Assembly: GCF_020443705.1 (NCBI RefSeq)
Contig: NZ_JAIZZK010000023.1
Span: 1 to 64,000, forward strand
Length of the DNA stretch: 64,000 nt
Reading direction: 5' to 3'
From: Clostridium algoriphilum
GTDB taxonomy: Bacteria > Bacillota > Clostridia > Clostridiales > Clostridiaceae
In this document: in pieces, positions 20,380-30,300 of the stretch
How positions within the stretch are numbered: the stretch's first letter is position 1
How the letters are laid out: each line of letters starts with the position of its first letter
The notes under the pieces: generated by a model
Databases searched by the model: none
Told to the model about the DNA's origin: nothing
The model's input: the letters and a program-made list of their open reading frames with translations, nothing else
Program-made: the position numbers and the translations under genes

Positions 20380-20658
20380 TTAATTTTTATTATCCATTAC
20401 AGGAGTTTCACCTTCTTTAACAAGACCTAATATTTCTCTTGCCAATTTTTCTATATATTTGTCAGTTTTAGATAACTGTACTTCATCCTGTAACGATTTC
20501 TTTTCTTCTTTTTTCTTTTGTAATTCAACATTATACTTTTGTAGTTCTTTTTTTTGTCTAACCATGGTTGTCTGTTGCTGAATTAAAAGATAACCAACAT
20601 ACACCATAACAAGAACTAATACGACACCTTTAATACTAAATTTTTTTTTCATCTCCAT
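20380..20658 (-). CDS. divIC: Septum formation initiator, DivIC/FtsB family
   Basis: Small bitopic division protein of 92 residues: a short basic N-terminal tail, one membrane span (about 10-26, VVLVLVMVYVGYLL) and then an extracytoplasmic coiled coil (about 30-70) rich in Lys, Glu and Gln. DivIC pairs with FtsL and DivIB at the division site. The position between yabQ and the S1 gene matches B. subtilis. Sequence identity in this family is low, so the call rests on size, topology and synteny. Confidence 0.88.
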   Translation of the reverse strand: MEMKKKFSIKGVVLVLVMVYVGYLLIQQQTTMVRQKKELQKYNVELQKKKEEKKSLQDEVQLSKTDKYIEKLAREILGLVKEGETPVMDNKN

Positions 20659-20744
20659 ACCCTTTTCCTTTCAATGGAATGAGTATTCTTTTAGCTTTAT
20701 AAATCTATTTTAATTTGTATTGCACATTTCTTCAAGCTATTTCT

Positions 20745-21149
20745 TTATAATTTACCCTTTTTTTTTATTTTCAGCTTATAAAGCAATAAATTGACTGGGT
20801 ATAAAATAACATTCCATACAATCCTAACTACTCTTCCATTGAATTTTAATGATCTGTATTGGAGCTTTATAAAGACTCTGCTTATGAGTCTCAAATATAA
20901 GTATACTCCTATTATCAAACATACATACACATAAAAGTTTATGTATCCCTCGTTAGTATACATCAAAAATATAAAAACCACTATAGAAGTTAATGTCCAA
21001 AATAATAAATCTTGTATTATAGTCAAAATTTTGTTAGGATTTTCAAAGCCTCTTATTAATCTATAAACATCAAAAAACACTCCTGTTATTATACCAGATA
21101 ACAAACTGAATATTATAAGTTTAAGTTGACCCATCAATGAAATTATCAT
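20745..21149 (-). CDS. yabQ: Spore cortex biosynthesis protein YabQ
   Basis: 134-residue membrane protein. The hydrophobic N-terminal half contains about three to four spans, among them IIFSLLSGIITGVFFDVYRLI (the GxxFDxxR segment is typical of YabQ) and IQDLLFWTLTSIVVFIFL. The C-terminal tail is strongly basic. In B. subtilis YabQ is a sigma-E product of the mother cell needed for cortex formation. It starts 8 nt after the yabP stop, so the two are one unit. Confidence 0.9.
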   Translation of the reverse strand: MIISLMGQLKLIIFSLLSGIITGVFFDVYRLIRGFENPNKILTIIQDLLFWTLTSIVVFIFLMYTNEGYINFYVYVCLIIGVYLYLRLISRVFIKLQYRSLKFNGRVVRIVWNVILYPVNLLLYKLKIKKKGKL

Positions 21150-21157
21150 AACATACC

Positions 21158-21451
21158 CTACCTAAACAATCTTGATATTATACTATCTTTTTTAACTTTA
21201 CTTTTATCACTAGTATACACAAAAGAATCAACTTTACCAGTTATTATAACATCACCATTTTGAACATCTAACTTATTCATCTTTAATTCTTTTCCCTTAA
21301 CAATCATTGTTCCAACATCTGTATTTAACAATATTTGATTTTCATTAAAATTTATAACCTCTATAACTCCATTAATAGTTAACTTTTTTCTGTTTTCAAG
21401 CATTAATATACTTTTCTTATCTTCTATTTTTGTGTCTTTTCTTATTTCCAT
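21158..21451 (-). CDS. yabP: Sporulation protein YabP
   Basis: 97 residues, YabP/YqfC family. Visible are the family's ENRKKLTINGVIEVINFNENQ segment, a repeated short beta-strand pattern and the conserved LKMNKLDVQNGDVIITGKVD stretch. It is required for sporulation in B. subtilis and is expressed in the mother cell; the molecular role is not known. The ATG at 21451 is preceded by GGGGGA. I saw no convincing sigma-E promoter in the 21452-21596 gap by eye. Confidence 0.92.
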   Translation of the reverse strand: MEIRKDTKIEDKKSILMLENRKKLTINGVIEVINFNENQILLNTDVGTMIVKGKELKMNKLDVQNGDVIITGKVDSFVYTSDKSKVKKDSIISRLFR

Positions 21452-21596
21452 AATATCCCCCTTATTAATTATACTTTAAAAAATTGGGAATTAGGGAATT
21501 TTTCCTATTCTCAACTCTTAATTAATTACATATCATTATATTCCTATAAAATATATATGCTAAAAAAACTTAATTAAGAATTATATTTAATAACAT

Positions 21597-21857
21597 TTAT
21601 TCTTTGTCTTCTCTTCCTGAAATTATTTCATACATTTCTTTTGCACTTTCTTTAGTAACATGCTCTGCTATATTTATAATTTTAGCCTTTAAAACTTGAT
21701 TTGCAAATTTTATTTCAATAAGATCACTTTCGGATACAACCGTCCCAGCCTTCGCTACTTTGTCATTTATAGAAACTCTACCACTTGCACAAGCTTCTTT
21801 TGCAATTGTTCTTCTCTTTATAATTCTTGATACTTTTAAATATTTATCTAATCTCAT
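21597..21857 (-). CDS. rqcP: S4-domain RNA-binding protein RqcP (YabO)
   Basis: 86 residues with an S4 fold starting at MRLDKYLKVSRIIKRRTIAKEACASG. RqcP/YabO binds stalled 50S subunits and works with RqcH in alanine tailing of nascent chains (bacterial ribosome quality control). The length, position between hup and yabP, and the RLDKYLK start all match. The C-terminal extension ends in acidic residues. It is cotranscribed in the run leading to yabP and yabQ. Confidence 0.93.
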   Translation of the reverse strand: MRLDKYLKVSRIIKRRTIAKEACASGRVSINDKVAKAGTVVSESDLIEIKFANQVLKAKIINIAEHVTKESAKEMYEIISGREDKE

Positions 21858-21917
21858 TTATACTTCCCCTTTTTAAGATTTCTTACTACTTTAATAATTT
21901 ATAAATCAAAATTATTA

Positions 21918-21949
21918 AAATAAAAAACCTAGATATACATCCAGGTTTT
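21918..21949 (-). terminator. Terminator downstream of hup
   Basis: Stem AAAACCT (21924-21930) with AGGTTTT (21943-21949) and inner pairing, followed on the minus strand by TTTTTTATTTTA. It lies 17 nt past the hup stop. Confidence 0.75.
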
Positions 21950-21965
21950 CTACATCATTGTAAAA

Positions 21966-22241
21966 CTATTTATTTACTATATCTTTAAATTCTTTACCAG
22001 CTTTAAATACTGGAACTGTTGAAGCTGCAATTTGTATTTCTTCCTTTGTTCTTGGGTTTCTTCCCATTCTTGCTGCTCTTGCTCTTGTTTCAAAAGTTCC
22101 AAATCCAACCAACTGAACTTTCTCACCTTTTTCTAATGTTTCTTCAATACTTTCTATAATCCCTTTTAGCGCTGCTTCCGCATCTTTTTTTGTTAAATTA
22201 GATTTTTCTGAAATACTTGTTATTAATTCTGATTTATTCAT
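21966..22241 (-). CDS. hup: DNA-binding protein HU
   Basis: 91-residue nucleoid protein that bends DNA as a dimer. Starts MNKSELITSISEKSNLTKKDAE and carries the family's GFGTFETRARAARMGRNPRTKE arm region and the C-terminal VPVFKAGKEFKDIVNK. The ATG at 22241 follows GAGGAGGT. In clostridia an HU gene commonly lies between mazG and rqcP, as here. Confidence 0.97.
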   Translation of the reverse strand: MNKSELITSISEKSNLTKKDAEAALKGIIESIEETLEKGEKVQLVGFGTFETRARAARMGRNPRTKEEIQIAASTVPVFKAGKEFKDIVNK

Positions 22242-22340
22242 TTTTGTTACCTCCTCGTAATAAGTACACTATTAAATAGCATATTCTTCACTAATTTTGA
22301 AATTCCTTCTTTTAGGTCTAGTTTTATTTTACAAATAAAT

Positions 22341-23786
22341 TTATCGTGATTTTGATTCGTTCCATAATTCGTCCATTTGTGCAATTGACATTTTATTTAC
22401 ATCTAGACCCTTAGTCCTTGCATTTTCTTCTATGTACCGGAAGCGATTGATAAATTTATCTATAGTATAATTTACTGCAAATTCAGGGTCTATGTCAAGT
22501 AGTCTAGCAACATTTACAGTAGAAAACACTAAATCTCCCACTTCTTCTACTATTTTTGCCCTATTTTTCCCTTTATATACATCTCTTACTTCTTGTAATT
22601 CCTCCAAGACTTTTTCCATTGCAAGTTCAACGCAGTTAAAATCAAACCCAACTTTCGCTGCCTTTTGCTGAACTTTTTCTGCCCTCATTAACCCCGGCAA
22701 ACTTTTAGATACATGTTTTAATGTATCTGTATAACTACTAAAACCTTTTTCTTTTATTTTAATTTTGTCCCAACTTTCTAAAACTTGATTAATATCCTTA
22801 CTTTCTTTGTTTTTAAAAATATGAGGATGCCTATTTATCATCTTATTTGTAACACCTTTAATAACATCAGCTATATTAAAGAATCCTTCTTCTTTTCCTA
22901 TTTGTGAATGAAATACCACTTGAAGCAATACATCTCCTAGCTCCTCAACCATATTATCTTCATCCTTTGAATTTATTGCATCTATTACCTCATAAGATTC
23001 TTCAATAAGACATTTTTTTAAGGATTCATGGGTTTGATGTTTGTCCCATTCACACCCATTTTCATCTCTTAACGTATCTATAACTCCTATTAAATCATAA
23101 AAATCTTTTGTAGCCTCTAGGTCTTTTGGTATAAATATTGAAGTTAAGTAATCTATATCTTTTTGCCTATCTAATTCATATAAGTTAATCTCTCTGATGC
23201 TTTCTAGACCCGCTACACCTGCCGCTCTAACAAATTGGATTTTCATATCATCTTTGTAGTAATCAAGTAAAGCAAGTTTTACATCTGTTGCTATAGAAAC
23301 ATTGTAAACTTGAGTTATTAAAAGCCCTACTCTTTTATCTAAAATCTGATTTTTTATATCAAACGCATCTATAATTTTTAATCCTTCTATAGGATCTATT
23401 TTTAAGCTCTGAATAACAGCATCTATGAAACTTACCGCAGGCATAATTTCTATATCAATATTGTTTTTTTCACAAAGTTTCAATAAAAGTTTGACAGTTG
23501 TTTCTGCAACAAGAGGATGACCTGGTACTCCATAAATAATATCTCCATATATTCCATGTTTTTCAATAAGATCTTCTGCAATCGACCTATACACATCATC
23601 AAAATTGTTATATTCTTCATATTTATTATCATAGGTTTCAAATTTAATACATATGGACTTTAGATAATCTACCGTAGGATGTTTTTCTGTTCTTAAATAA
23701 ACTTTTTTATCACCCTTAAGAATTTCGAGTGTTCCTATAGTTAGTGATTCTATCGATCCCGGACCAAGTCCCACTACTTTAATCAT
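22341..23786 (-). CDS. mazG: MazG-family NTP pyrophosphohydrolase with N-terminal tetrapyrrole-methylase-like domain (YabN)
   Basis: 481-residue fusion protein. The N-terminal half (about 1-225) is a SAM-dependent tetrapyrrole methylase-like domain (VVGLGPGSIESLTIGT; GVPGHPLVAETTVKLLL). The C-terminal half is MazG, with the metal-binding ExxE...ExxD helices visible as EESYEVIDAINSKDEDNMVEELGDVLLQVVFH, and a second, partial MazG repeat (ELQEVRD ... EEVGDLVFSTVNVARL). MazG hydrolyses NTPs or dNTPs and is thought to clear non-canonical nucleotides; the role of the methylase-like part is unknown. The same fusion occurs in B. subtilis YabN at this position. Confidence 0.94.
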   Translation of the reverse strand: MIKVVGLGPGSIESLTIGTLEILKGDKKVYLRTEKHPTVDYLKSICIKFETYDNKYEEYNNFDDVYRSIAEDLIEKHGIYGDIIYGVPGHPLVAETTVKLLLKLCEKNNIDIEIMPAVSFIDAVIQSLKIDPIEGLKIIDAFDIKNQILDKRVGLLITQVYNVSIATDVKLALLDYYKDDMKIQFVRAAGVAGLESIREINLYELDRQKDIDYLTSIFIPKDLEATKDFYDLIGVIDTLRDENGCEWDKHQTHESLKKCLIEESYEVIDAINSKDEDNMVEELGDVLLQVVFHSQIGKEEGFFNIADVIKGVTNKMINRHPHIFKNKESKDINQVLESWDKIKIKEKGFSSYTDTLKHVSKSLPGLMRAEKVQQKAAKVGFDFNCVELAMEKVLEELQEVRDVYKGKNRAKIVEEVGDLVFSTVNVARLLDIDPEFAVNYTIDKFINRFRYIEENARTKGLDVNKMSIAQMDELWNESKSR

Positions 23787-23808
23787 TAGCTTCTACCCCT
23801 TTGTTTTT

Positions 23809-25347
23809 TTATTTTCGCCTTGAAAATTTGTTTTTAATTTCTTGATATTTAAATATTCTAAGAAGAAAAACAAATATTAAATAAACAATAATGCCTATCA
23901 TTATAGATATTATGCAAGACAATCCTTTACTCATTGTATAATTATAGACAATAGCATTGCTAAATACAACTGCAACTATCATTATACTAGCAGCAATAGC
24001 TGGTTTTATAAATGCATCAACCCTATTAAATTTAATATTTAAACTTTTCTTTAATTCGTGCATATTTAATAAACAACTTGTAACATATCCTAATATTGTT
24101 CCTATAACTGCTCCATATATATTTACATTTGAAAATGAAACTAATACGTATGTTACAATTACTTTTATCACACACCCTACTGCCAAATTATAAACAGGTT
24201 TCATATAATTCCCAATACTCTGGAGTATTGCAGTACTGGTTTGTGTTAATATAACAAAAGGTATACATATTGATATATATTTAAGAATTTCATATCCTGC
24301 CGCGTCTTTCATAAAAACTAAATTCATTATAGGGTATGCCATAAAAAACATGCCTAAAGCTGATGGTAATGCAATAACATTAGACAATTTAACAGCCATA
24401 TCTACCCTTTTAATGAGTTCCTGTCTTTTGCCTAAAGAAAATGATTCTGCAATTATTGGCACCAGAGATGCGCACAGTGCCACAGAAAGTGCTAAAGGTA
24501 CATTCATCAAGGTGAACACCTTTCCAGTTAATTGGCCATACATTACGGCAGATTGTAATTGAGTGAATCCTGCTTTTAGAAGCTGCTGTGGCACTAGAAT
24601 AGAATCTATTAATGACATAATAGTACCTACTGCAGCGCCCATAGATATAGGCAATGCGGCTTTAGCTAAATCTCCTAAAATATATTTATGCATCTTTTTT
24701 CTTATTACTGGTTGCTCTTTTTTTACTTTAACATAGGTTGAAACCAAATATATACTTCCCATAATCGCACCAACTAGTGTTCCAAGAGCTGCTCCTCCAG
24801 CTGCATATTCTATACCCTTTGGAAATAACAAATACGCGAACAAAACTCCAGCCACAACTCTTCCAACCTGTTCTACTACTTGTGATATGGCAGTTGGTCT
24901 AACATTTTGAAGTCCTTGAAAAAAGCCTCTAAATGTACACATAATAGAAACAAATATCGGTGCTATAGCAATAGCCAAAAAAGAGTAATACGCTTTAGGA
25001 TTCCACTTTAATATAGTTATAATAGGCCTTGCAAACATTAACATAAATGTAGTAAATGCTGCACCTAATATAAGCATAAAAATAAGTGTTTGTCTTAAGA
25101 CCTGATGAACTCCCTCCCTATCATTCTTAGCGTTCATTTCAGATATAAGCTTAGACATAGCTATTGGTACGCCTGATGCTACTGCTACAAAAAACATATA
25201 GAGTGGATAGGACATCTGGTAGTATCCCATCCCCTCGTCCCCTATAAGTGCCTGTATTGGTATTCTAAAAAACAGCCCCAAAAATCTCGCGAATAATCCT
25301 GCCATTCCAAGTATAATAGTTCCTTTTATTAATGAATGTTTCTTCAT
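23809..25347 (-). CDS. MOP-superfamily flippase, SpoVB/YabM-like
   Basis: 512-residue polytopic membrane protein with about 14 spans, typical of polysaccharide and lipid II flippases. It starts MKKHSLIKGTIILGMAGLFARFLG, the conserved first helix, and includes YYQMSYPLYMFFVAVASGVPIAMSKLISE. Such proteins move lipid-linked sugar precursors across the membrane; SpoVB acts in cortex synthesis and MurJ in vegetative wall synthesis. The location between spoVT and mazG matches B. subtilis yabM. I cannot tell SpoVB from other paralogues by eye. The start at 25347 follows AGGAGG. Confidence 0.88.
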   Translation of the reverse strand: MKKHSLIKGTIILGMAGLFARFLGLFFRIPIQALIGDEGMGYYQMSYPLYMFFVAVASGVPIAMSKLISEMNAKNDREGVHQVLRQTLIFMLILGAAFTTFMLMFARPIITILKWNPKAYYSFLAIAIAPIFVSIMCTFRGFFQGLQNVRPTAISQVVEQVGRVVAGVLFAYLLFPKGIEYAAGGAALGTLVGAIMGSIYLVSTYVKVKKEQPVIRKKMHKYILGDLAKAALPISMGAAVGTIMSLIDSILVPQQLLKAGFTQLQSAVMYGQLTGKVFTLMNVPLALSVALCASLVPIIAESFSLGKRQELIKRVDMAVKLSNVIALPSALGMFFMAYPIMNLVFMKDAAGYEILKYISICIPFVILTQTSTAILQSIGNYMKPVYNLAVGCVIKVIVTYVLVSFSNVNIYGAVIGTILGYVTSCLLNMHELKKSLNIKFNRVDAFIKPAIAASIMIVAVVFSNAIVYNYTMSKGLSCIISIMIGIIVYLIFVFLLRIFKYQEIKNKFSRRK

Positions 25348-25435
25348 AATAACCTCCTTGTATTCGTTAGGTATATGTAATAATTACAGTCTCTGATTAT
25401 AATTATTTGATTTAAGAGGTTATTATTACTATTTT

Positions 25436-25499
25436 TTCAAAAAAAATAAAAGTATATATTACTGAAAAAGTGTTTCACTTCCCTCAGCAATATATACTT
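25436..25499 (-). terminator. Terminator downstream of spoVT
   Basis: Long stem 25450-25460 / 25489-25499 with inner pairs (AGTG/CACT), followed on the minus strand by TTTATTTTTTTTG. It begins 16 nt past the spoVT stop. Confidence 0.8.
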
Positions 25500-25514
25500 C
25501 AGAGGTTTTTACGA

Positions 25515-26066
25515 CTATTGTTCCATTTGTTTTCCTAGAAAAGAAGCTGCAGTTTCAGCTAGTTTTAATTCTAAATTTCCAAATTTAACTTCTGCTTCTG
25601 TGGAAGTTATTAGTACTGCACCAATAGCATCTCCCTCCGTTATTATAGGTGCAATAACCTGTGCATTGTATTTGTTTTCTGCTTCATCTTCATATATAGC
25701 TATAACTTTTTCTGAACCTTCGCCTAACACAATTGCTTTTCTGTTTTCCATTATTTTTTCTAGTTCAATACTAACCTTTTTATCTACGTATTCTTTTTTA
25801 GGACAGCCGCTTACAGATATTATGTTATCTTTATCGCATATAATAATTATGTTACCAATAGTCTGTTGTAATGATTCAGCATATTCTCTAGAAAATTCAC
25901 TTAATTCCCCTATAGGTGAATATTTCTTCAAAATAACTCCACCTTCTCTATCAGTAAATATTTCTAGTGGATCTCCTTCTCGTATTCTCAGAGTTCTTCT
26001 TATTTCCTTAGGTATAACAACTCTTCCTAAATCATCTATACGTCTTACTATTCCTGTTGCTTTCAT
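25515..26066 (-). CDS. spoVT: Stage V sporulation protein T, AbrB-family forespore regulator
   Basis: 183-residue transcription factor. The N-terminal AbrB-type swapped-hairpin DNA-binding domain (TGIVRRIDDLGRVVIPKEIR, about 4-23) is followed by a GAF-like C-terminal domain (about 56-183). In B. subtilis SpoVT is made in the forespore under sigma-G and modulates other sigma-G genes. Length and domain order match. The ATG at 26066 follows GGAGGA. A sigma-G-like promoter lies upstream, and a terminator isolates it from the flippase gene. Confidence 0.95.
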   Translation of the reverse strand: MKATGIVRRIDDLGRVVIPKEIRRTLRIREGDPLEIFTDREGGVILKKYSPIGELSEFSREYAESLQQTIGNIIIICDKDNIISVSGCPKKEYVDKKVSIELEKIMENRKAIVLGEGSEKVIAIYEDEAENKYNAQVIAPIITEGDAIGAVLITSTEAEVKFGNLELKLAETAASFLGKQMEQ

Positions 26067-26115
26067 TTGAATAATTCCTCCTTTTATAAAATCTTATATA
26101 ATATACTAGCTCTAT

Positions 26116-26145
26116 TATTATCTTTCTAAACTTGGAATTTTATGC
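26116..26145 (-). promoter_or_regulatory. Sigma-G-like promoter of spoVT
   Basis: Minus-strand GCATA (26145-26141), 18-nt spacer and GATAATA (26122-26116). The known sigma-G pattern is GHATR, 18 nt, CATnHTA, so only the first -10 base departs. The predicted start is about 43 nt before the ATG. This is inference from a short motif. Confidence 0.45.
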
Positions 26146-26243
26146 ACTTTTGTATATGTTTAATTTTATCCCAAAAAAAAGACCTATAATACTTAAATCA
26201 AAATTTTATTTTCCAAACTTTTTCATTTTAATAACTTAATTTA

Positions 26244-26287
26244 CAAAAAAATAAAGAATACCTTTATATTAATTAAAGGTATTCTTT
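26244..26287 (-). terminator. Terminator downstream of prsA
   Basis: Perfect 14-bp stem 26253-26266 / 26274-26287 with a 7-nt loop, followed on the minus strand by ATTTTTTTGT. Confidence 0.9.
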
Positions 26288-26308
26288 ATAAAATTATGAA
26301 ATCAATTA

Positions 26309-27298
26309 TTATAAATTTTTATCGTATTTAACTATTTTAGCTTCTGTTTGCCATTTTTTCATAGCTTCTGTCCAAGCACTAGTTTTTTTAGTCGTTAAAA
26401 GTGTTTTTTGTACTTCTGACTTAACTGCATCAAATTTCTTTATGGGAGTCGCTTTATTTTGAATTGATTTTATTATGTGATATCCAAATTGAGTTTTAAC
26501 TGGCTGTGAAATTGTGCCTTCTTTTAACTTTATAGCCGCTGCCATAAATGTTTTATCCATTTGAGCATCGTTGTACTTTAAAGTACCTAAATCTCCACCA
26601 TTATCCTTAGTTCCATCTGTACCTTTTTCTTTTGCCAGTTTAGCAAAGTCTTCACCAGCATCTAAACGTTTCTTAATAGCCTTAGCCTCTGCTTCTGTTG
26701 GAACTAAAATATGAGCTGCATGAATTGTACCGTCTGTAAATTCATTTGGATTAGCCTTGTAGTATGCTTTTTCCTGTGCCTCAGTGACTTTAACATTCTT
26801 TGTGATTTCAGTATATAACACATCCTGAATAACACTTGGCTTTATTCTTGCCTTTAGTGCTTCTTCTGTAAGATTAGCTTGTGCTAATGCCTCGGTATAC
26901 TTCGCGTCTGTTCCCAAACTTTTCTTTATTTCTGTTAGCTGATTGGTTATTTGCGCGTTTAATTGAGCATCGGTAGGCATTAATTTAAGCTCTTCCGCCT
27001 TATAATTTACAATTTTTTCAGTAACTAAGCCTTCTAATACTTGCTGTTTTTGTGTTGTTAGCTGCTTCATAGCCTCAGTATTATCTTTATAATTTGTTCC
27101 ATATTGTGTTTCTAGTTGTTTTATAACACCTGCTAATTGTTCATCTACCTGACCTCTTGTTATTTTAGCACCAAAAACTTTTGCTACTGGACTTTTAGCA
27201 ATACCTTGTGGTGTTTTTTCAATCATATTACAACCTATTAACGATGTAGCAAACATAGTTATTAAAGCCGTACTAATTATCTTTTTTACGTTTTTCAT
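26309..27298 (-). CDS. prsA: PrsA-like foldase lipoprotein (parvulin peptidyl-prolyl isomerase)
   Basis: Helps secreted proteins fold at the outer face of the membrane. A signal peptide ends in a lipobox (SLIGC, Cys23). A SurA-like N-terminal helical region (about 40-180) follows, then a single parvulin domain (about 193-285) with AAHILVPTEAEAKAIK, GTDGTKDNGGDLGTL and TQFGYHIIK. 329 residues, normal for PrsA. The ATG at 27298 follows GGGGGAAG. It lies between mfd and spoVT; B. subtilis has other genes there, but a PrsA/YacD-type protein is known from this neighbourhood. Confidence 0.92.
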   Translation of the reverse strand: MKNVKKIISTALITMFATSLIGCNMIEKTPQGIAKSPVAKVFGAKITRGQVDEQLAGVIKQLETQYGTNYKDNTEAMKQLTTQKQQVLEGLVTEKIVNYKAEELKLMPTDAQLNAQITNQLTEIKKSLGTDAKYTEALAQANLTEEALKARIKPSVIQDVLYTEITKNVKVTEAQEKAYYKANPNEFTDGTIHAAHILVPTEAEAKAIKKRLDAGEDFAKLAKEKGTDGTKDNGGDLGTLKYNDAQMDKTFMAAAIKLKEGTISQPVKTQFGYHIIKSIQNKATPIKKFDAVKSEVQKTLLTTKKTSAWTEAMKKWQTEAKIVKYDKNL

Positions 27299-27372
27299 TT
27301 TACTTCCCCCATTCTATATGTAATATCGCTTTTAAAAGTTCTTCTGCGATACCCATTAATTTTAACACAAAT

Positions 27373-30300
27373 TTACTTATTTTCAACTATACTTTTTATG
27401 TAATTTACGATCTCTATCAGATTCGCAAGCATCTCTTCTTTATTTGAATTCTTTAGTTTATATGCAAATGCCGGCTCCTTCCCTAATTTAAATACAATAC
27501 TCCTATTATATTTAGTAACCAAGGCTTTAACTAACTCTTTATTTATTCGATCGCTTTTATCAAACTGTAATATTATCTCTTCCTTTTCTTCTCTAATTTC
27601 AATTATACCAACTTCTGCTGATATACATCTAAGATAGGCAATATCCATAAGATTAGCAACACTAGTTGGTATGTCTGAAAACCTATCTTCTATTTCCTCT
27701 TGTATATCTAACATGTCTTCATGACAATCAATAGCTGCAATCTTTTTATAAATTTCAATTTTTTGCATTTCATCTTCAATATAGGTTCCAGGAATATACG
27801 CATCTATCTTTATTTCAACAGATGTTTCAATAAGTTCCTTTTCTACATCCCCTCTTATATTTTTAACTGTTTCTTCAAGCATCCTACAGTATAAATCGTA
27901 ACCAACGGCTGCCATATGACCGTGTTGGGCACCGCCCATCATATTCCCAGCACCACGAATTTCAAGATCTCTCATTGCAATTTTAAAACCTGACCCAAGC
28001 TCCGTAAAATCCTTAATTGCTTTAAGTCTCTTTTCAGCAACCTCCGTTAACACCTTATCTTTTTTATAAGTAAGGTATGCATAAGCTATTCTATTTGACC
28101 TACCAACTCTGCCTCTTAATTGGTAAAGCTGAGAAAGTCCCATCTTATCTGCCTCATAAATAATAATTGTATTTGTATTTTGGATATCTATCCCTGTCTC
28201 GATGATTGTAGTACACATTAATATATCATACTTTTTTTCCATAAAATCTATCATAACAGATTCTAATTCTCTTTCAGTCATTTGCCCATGTGCAATGCAT
28301 ACTCTAGCTTCTGGAACTAATTTACCCATATACGCCGCCATTTCTTTAATAGTTTCTACTCTATTGTACACAAAGAAAATTTGACCATTTCTATTAAGTT
28401 CTCTTAGAATAGCATCCCTTATTAATTGATCATTAAACTCCACCACATAGGTTTGTATTGGATATCTCTCTTCTGGTGGTGTTTCTATTACACTTATGTC
28501 GCGAACTCCTGTAAGAGACATATGCAGAGTTCTTGGGATAGGAGTTGCTGTTAGTGTAATTACATCTATATTCTTTCTTAAACTCTTTATTTTCTCCTTG
28601 TGTGTAACCCCAAAACGTTGTTCCTCGTCTATAATTAATACTCCAAGATCTTTAAACTTTACATCGCTCTGAATTATCCTGTGAGTTCCTATTAATATAT
28701 CTACGTTTCCCTCTTTTGTAGCTTTTATAACAACCTTCTGCTCAGCTGGTGTTCTAAACCTACTAACCATTTCCACTTTTACTGGAAAATCAGAAAATCT
28801 TTTGGTTAAATTTTTATAATGCTGCTCAGCGAGTATTGTAGTTGGCACTAGAAATGCGACTTGCTTACCATCCATAACTGCTTTAAACGCCGCTCTAACC
28901 GCTACTTCTGTTTTACCATATCCAACATCTCCACATATTAACCTATCCATTGGTTTATCCGATTCCATATCTTTCTTAATTTCTTCAATTGCTGCTAATT
29001 GATCTGGCGTTTCGTCAAAAGGAAATTCTTCTTCAAATTGTTTTTGCCATACGGTATCCTTACTATATCTATGACCCTTAAGCGAAGCCCTTGTTGCATA
29101 AAGTTTTACCAAATCCTCCGCTATGTCTGCAATGGAATTCTTAACTTTATTTTTAGCTTTAACCCATTCTATGCCACCTAGTTTACTAATTTTTGGTGCT
29201 TTTCCTTCGCTTCCTATATACTTTTGTACCAAATCTAATTGTTCAACTGGAACATAGAGGGTATCGCCAGAATTATAGCTAAGTTCTAAATAATCTCTTT
29301 TATGGCCATGAACCTCCAACTGCTTAATTCCTTTATATACACCTATTCCGTGATTTACGTGAACAACATAGTCTCCCAATTTAAGTTCTGTAAAACTCTT
29401 AATTTTACTTACTCCCTTTTTACTTGCGCGACTAGTTGTTTTTCTTTTTGCTCCACCAAAAACCTCTTTATCTGATATAACACATAGTTTTAGCTGTGGA
29501 TACTCAAATCCCTTTAATTGATTACCAAAGGTTACAACTACTTCTCCAAATTCAACCTCCGCAATACTGTCTTTATATACACTCTCAATTCCCCTATCGC
29601 GAAGTGTACCTATAAGTCTTTCACCTCGAGTCCTTGTGCCAGATAGAATTACGATCTTATACCCTTTACTTTTTTTATCCTTTATATCATCAATAAGCAT
29701 ATCTAATTGTCCATGATAATCATAAATTGTAATTTGAGAAAAAGATATTATGGATTTTGGTTTAAGTAGTTTTGTAGTTTTAGCTATAGCATTTATTGTC
29801 ATAACTTCAAGTGACTCTAAGTCTTCAAATATATTCTGCTTATTAACTAAAACCTCCGCCTGCTTTGGCAGTATACTCCCCCTTTTTAAAAAAGTTTCGT
29901 AATTCTCTTCAAACTCAAGATATACACTGTCTAATTTGCCTAAACACCTTTGTGCATCATCAACTATTATAAATGACCCCTTCATATAGTCTAAGAAAGT
30001 AGATGTAGCATCATAAAAATAAGGCATATAACTATCGATATCTTTGAAACTCCAGGTCTCATTTAATGATTCTAAGTTAATACTCACTAAAGATTTTATT
30101 CTATCTATAACTTCTTTGTCCTTTTTTTTATTAAGTTTACCCACTACATTATCCAAATCTTCCTTTATTTTATTATATCCTTTTTCTCTAATCTCATCAG
30201 TTATTATTATTTCCTTTGCCGGAAATATCTCTATTTCGGCTACCTTATCAATACTCCTTTGAGTTTCACTATTAAATGTCCTTATAGAATCTATCTCGTC

